Position numbers and translations under genes: made by a program. The notes under the pieces are model-generated. The model did not search any database, had not been told where the DNA came from, and saw only the letters and a list, made by a program, of their open reading frames with translations. Below, one piece after another: positions 31,269 to 33,103 of a stretch of DNA of 33,103 bases (its first letter is position 1; every line of letters begins with the position of its first letter). Location of the stretch: NCBI GenBank assembly GCA_030065155.1, contig JASJDI010000034.1, positions 1 through 33,103 of the forward strand. Direction: 5' to 3'. Origin of the DNA: Xenococcaceae cyanobacterium MO_188.B29 (GTDB lineage: Bacteria > Cyanobacteriota > Cyanobacteriia > Cyanobacteriales > Xenococcaceae).

Positions 31269-32879
31269 GTGTCTACCCAGAAAAAATCATCTCGTTCCTT
31301 AGCTGGTATTGCTGGCATTGTCGCCGTTGCCACCTTAGTCAGTAAAGTATTTGGTTTAGTTCGTACTCAGGCGATCGCTGCTGCTTTTGGGGTAGGAACT
31401 GTCTCTAATGCTTATTTTTATGCCTATATTATTCCTGGTTTTTTCTTAATTTTACTAGGAGGAATTAATGGGCCATTTCATAGTGCTTTAGTTAGTGTTT
31501 TAGCTAAAAAAGAAAAATCAGAAGTTGCCCCCATCGTAGAAACAGTAAATACCCTAGTAACTTGCATACTCCTGTTAGTAACAATTCTTTTAGTTGTTTT
31601 CGCTGGCAATATTATTGATATTTTAGCAACAGAAGCATCAGCAGAAGTAAAGGCGATCGCGACAACTCAGTTAAGAGTTATGGCACCCATGGCTCTATTT
31701 ACAGGATTAATTGGCATTGGCTTTGGTACTCTTAATGCTGCGGAGTTATATTGGCTGCCGAGTATTAGTCCTCTTTTTTCTAGTAGCGCAATTATAGTGG
31801 GGATTGGTTTTCTCTTCTGGAATTTGGGCGCTCGTATTAATCTACCTGAGTACGCTCAAATAGGGGGGATAGTTTTAGCTGGCGGGACTCTAGCTGGCAC
31901 ACTTTTACAGTGGTTAGCACAATTAATTGCTCAATGGCGATCGGGGTTAGGTACGCTAAGGTTACGATTTGATTGGCGTATTCCTGGAGTGATGAACGTA
32001 TTCAAGGTAATGATACCAGCCGTTTTCTCTTCAGGAATGTTACAAATTAACGTTGCTGTAGATTCTCGTTTTGCTTCATCTATTGCTGGTGCAGCCGTAG
32101 CGATGAACTATGCTAACCTGATCGTCATTACCCCTCTAGGCATTATTTCCAATATGATTTTAGTGCCTTTTGTGCCAGTTTTTTCTCGTTTAGCAGCCCC
32201 AGAAAATTGGCAAGAATTGAAACTACGTATTCGTCAGGGATTATTTTTATCTGCTTTAACAATGCTGCCTTTTACGGCGGTTTTTGTCTCTTTATCAATA
32301 CCAATTGTCAAGTTAGTTTATCAGCGTTTTAATTTTGATGAAAGTGCTACTAAATTTGTTGCTCCCCTCTTAGCAGTATATGGTATTGGCATGTTTGTCT
32401 ATTTAGGCAGAGATGTTTTACTCAGAGTATTTTATGCTTTGGGAGATGGAGAAACTCCTTTTCGGATCAGCATCTTTAATATCTTTCTCAATGCTATGTT
32501 AGATTTTGTGTTAATCAAACCTTTTGGCGCACCCGGTTTGGTTTGTGCCACTATCGGCGTAAATCTAATTTCTATGAGCATTTTTTTGTATATCCTCAAT
32601 CGCCGTTTAAATGGTTTACCCTTGCTACAATGGGGATCTGCTTTGAGCGGTTTAATTTTTGCTAGTTGTCTGGCTGGCTTTGGTAGTTGGATAGTTAGTT
32701 GGGTATGGGAAAGATTTATTGGCAATAATAATTTATTGTTTTTATTACTACAGCTAAGTTTATCTACTCTGGTTGCTTTTTCTCTCTTTGCTATAGTCTC
32801 AATGCAGTTAAAATTGCCTGAAGTGAAGATGTTAGCAACTCGTATTCAACAAAAGTTCAGGAGAGGAGGAGCTAGGTAA
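31269..32879 (+). CDS. murJ: Lipid II flippase MurJ (MviN family)
   Basis: A 536-residue membrane protein with about 14 hydrophobic helices and the MurJ/MviN (MOP superfamily) pattern: IVAVATLVSKVFGLVRTQAIAAAFGVGTVSNAYFYAYIIPGFF at the N-terminus, LLGGINGPFHSALVSVL, then RVFYALGDGETPFRISI and LNRRLNGLPLLQWGS. MurJ moves lipid-linked peptidoglycan precursors across the inner membrane. The start is a GTG at 31269, giving a basic N-terminus (STQKKSSRS) before helix 1. It starts 50 bp after the phosphodiesterase-like gene and ends 3 bp before the next gene, so translation coupling with the latter is likely. A role in exporting the glycan of the distant minus-strand cluster is possible but not supported by position. 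Confidence 0.93.
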   Translation: MSTQKKSSRSLAGIAGIVAVATLVSKVFGLVRTQAIAAAFGVGTVSNAYFYAYIIPGFFLILLGGINGPFHSALVSVLAKKEKSEVAPIVETVNTLVTCILLLVTILLVVFAGNIIDILATEASAEVKAIATTQLRVMAPMALFTGLIGIGFGTLNAAELYWLPSISPLFSSSAIIVGIGFLFWNLGARINLPEYAQIGGIVLAGGTLAGTLLQWLAQLIAQWRSGLGTLRLRFDWRIPGVMNVFKVMIPAVFSSGMLQINVAVDSRFASSIAGAAVAMNYANLIVITPLGIISNMILVPFVPVFSRLAAPENWQELKLRIRQGLFLSALTMLPFTAVFVSLSIPIVKLVYQRFNFDESATKFVAPLLAVYGIGMFVYLGRDVLLRVFYALGDGETPFRISIFNIFLNAMLDFVLIKPFGAPGLVCATIGVNLISMSIFLYILNRRLNGLPLLQWGSALSGLIFASCLAGFGSWIVSWVWERFIGNNNLLFLLLQLSLSTLVAFSLFAIVSMQLKLPEVKMLATRIQQKFRRGGAR

Positions 32880-32882
32880 AGA

Positions 32883-33103
32883 ATGTTATCCCAAGTTAAT
32901 TATTTAATTCGATCGAAAGTAGATGGAAAATATTTAGTAGCTCGTCTACAAGAAGAAACCCAGGCAAAAGAAGCTAACTATTTACTGGTATTCAAAGAAG
33001 ATCATGAAGCCCTAAGTTATATTAATACCCATGGTAAAGATTTTCGCGATCGCTTGACAGTAGAGTCTATTTCTCCTCCTCAACTAAAAGGTTTATTGCA
33101 ACG
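32883..33103 (+). CDS. Unrecognised protein, cut by the right edge
   Basis: An open frame starts at ATG 32883 and runs off the window after 73 codons (MLSQVNYLIRSKVDGKYLVA... to ...PPQLKGLLQR). AGGAGG at the end of murJ lies about 13 nt upstream, with AGG nearer. The start is only 3 bp after the murJ stop, which suggests one operon. The sequence is rich in charged residues with no signal peptide or membrane segment in the visible part. I do not recognise the family; it may be a small conserved cyanobacterial protein. Confidence 0.7.
   Translation, partial: MLSQVNYLIRSKVDGKYLVARLQEETQAKEANYLLVFKEDHEALSYINTHGKDFRDRLTVESISPPQLKGLLQ

Noticed and set aside
31269-32879. MurJ-type flippase as the exporter of the sulfated glycan
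   Set aside because: It is over 12 kb away on the other strand, in a separate likely operon, and its sequence fits the housekeeping lipid II flippase.

Overview
The window looks like a cyanobacterial chromosome of low G+C content. Supporting signs are many GCGATCGC (HIP1-type) octamers inside and between genes, an NblA phycobilisome-degradation protein, a signal-peptide-bearing pentapeptide-repeat protein of the lumenal type and a long Ski2-like DECH-box RNA helicase. The style resembles baeocystous or unicellular groups (Pleurocapsa/Stanieria-like), but the genus is inference.

Region 1 (about 196-18508, all minus strand): eleven glycan-related genes. Reading in transcription order from 18508 downward: a TPR + GT2 glycosyltransferase (997 aa), a GT4 glycosyltransferase, a sulfotransferase, a 689-aa protein with a duplicated C-terminal module, a GT2-GT4 fusion, three sulfotransferases, and an SGNH-hydrolase-like + sulfotransferase fusion. 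After gaps of about 240 bp come a polysaccharide pyruvyl-transferase-like protein and a TPR + GT31-like glycosyltransferase. The first nine genes are separated by only about 19-77 bp and probably form one transcription unit. Five sulfotransferase modules, four glycosyltransferase proteins (five catalytic domains) and one pyruvyl transferase point to a heavily decorated anionic (sulfated, perhaps pyruvylated) glycan. No flippase, polymerase or export gene is seen inside the cluster. This is the best candidate for an undescribed system here. The cluster ends next to three evenly spaced palindromes at 18-96.

Region 2 (18509-23006): a hydrogenase-maturation-protease-like gene, then a 1,301-bp insertion sequence with 21-bp perfect inverted ends and a 4-bp target duplication, inserted exactly at the stop codon of an Lrp/AsnC-type regulator. 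That regulator is divergent from a LysE/RhtB exporter, with a compact set of AGCT-centred palindromes between them. A YraN-family gene and an exported pentapeptide-repeat protein follow.

Region 3 (23185-33103): a Ski2-like RNA helicase; an 831-bp gene-poor stretch with heptamer repeats, an inverted repeat, an extended -10 promoter and a structured leader ahead of nblA; cytochrome bd subunit I (cydA) with no cydB beside it; a LysR regulator; a membrane-anchored phosphodiesterase-like protein with altered metal motifs; a MurJ-type lipid II flippase; and the start of an unrecognised gene running off the right edge.

Recurrent TTAGNNN heptamer tandem repeats occur in several intergenic gaps (19393, 26278 and 27134, with short traces elsewhere). 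I saw no tRNA, rRNA or CRISPR array. All family assignments are from reading motifs by eye; no database search was run.
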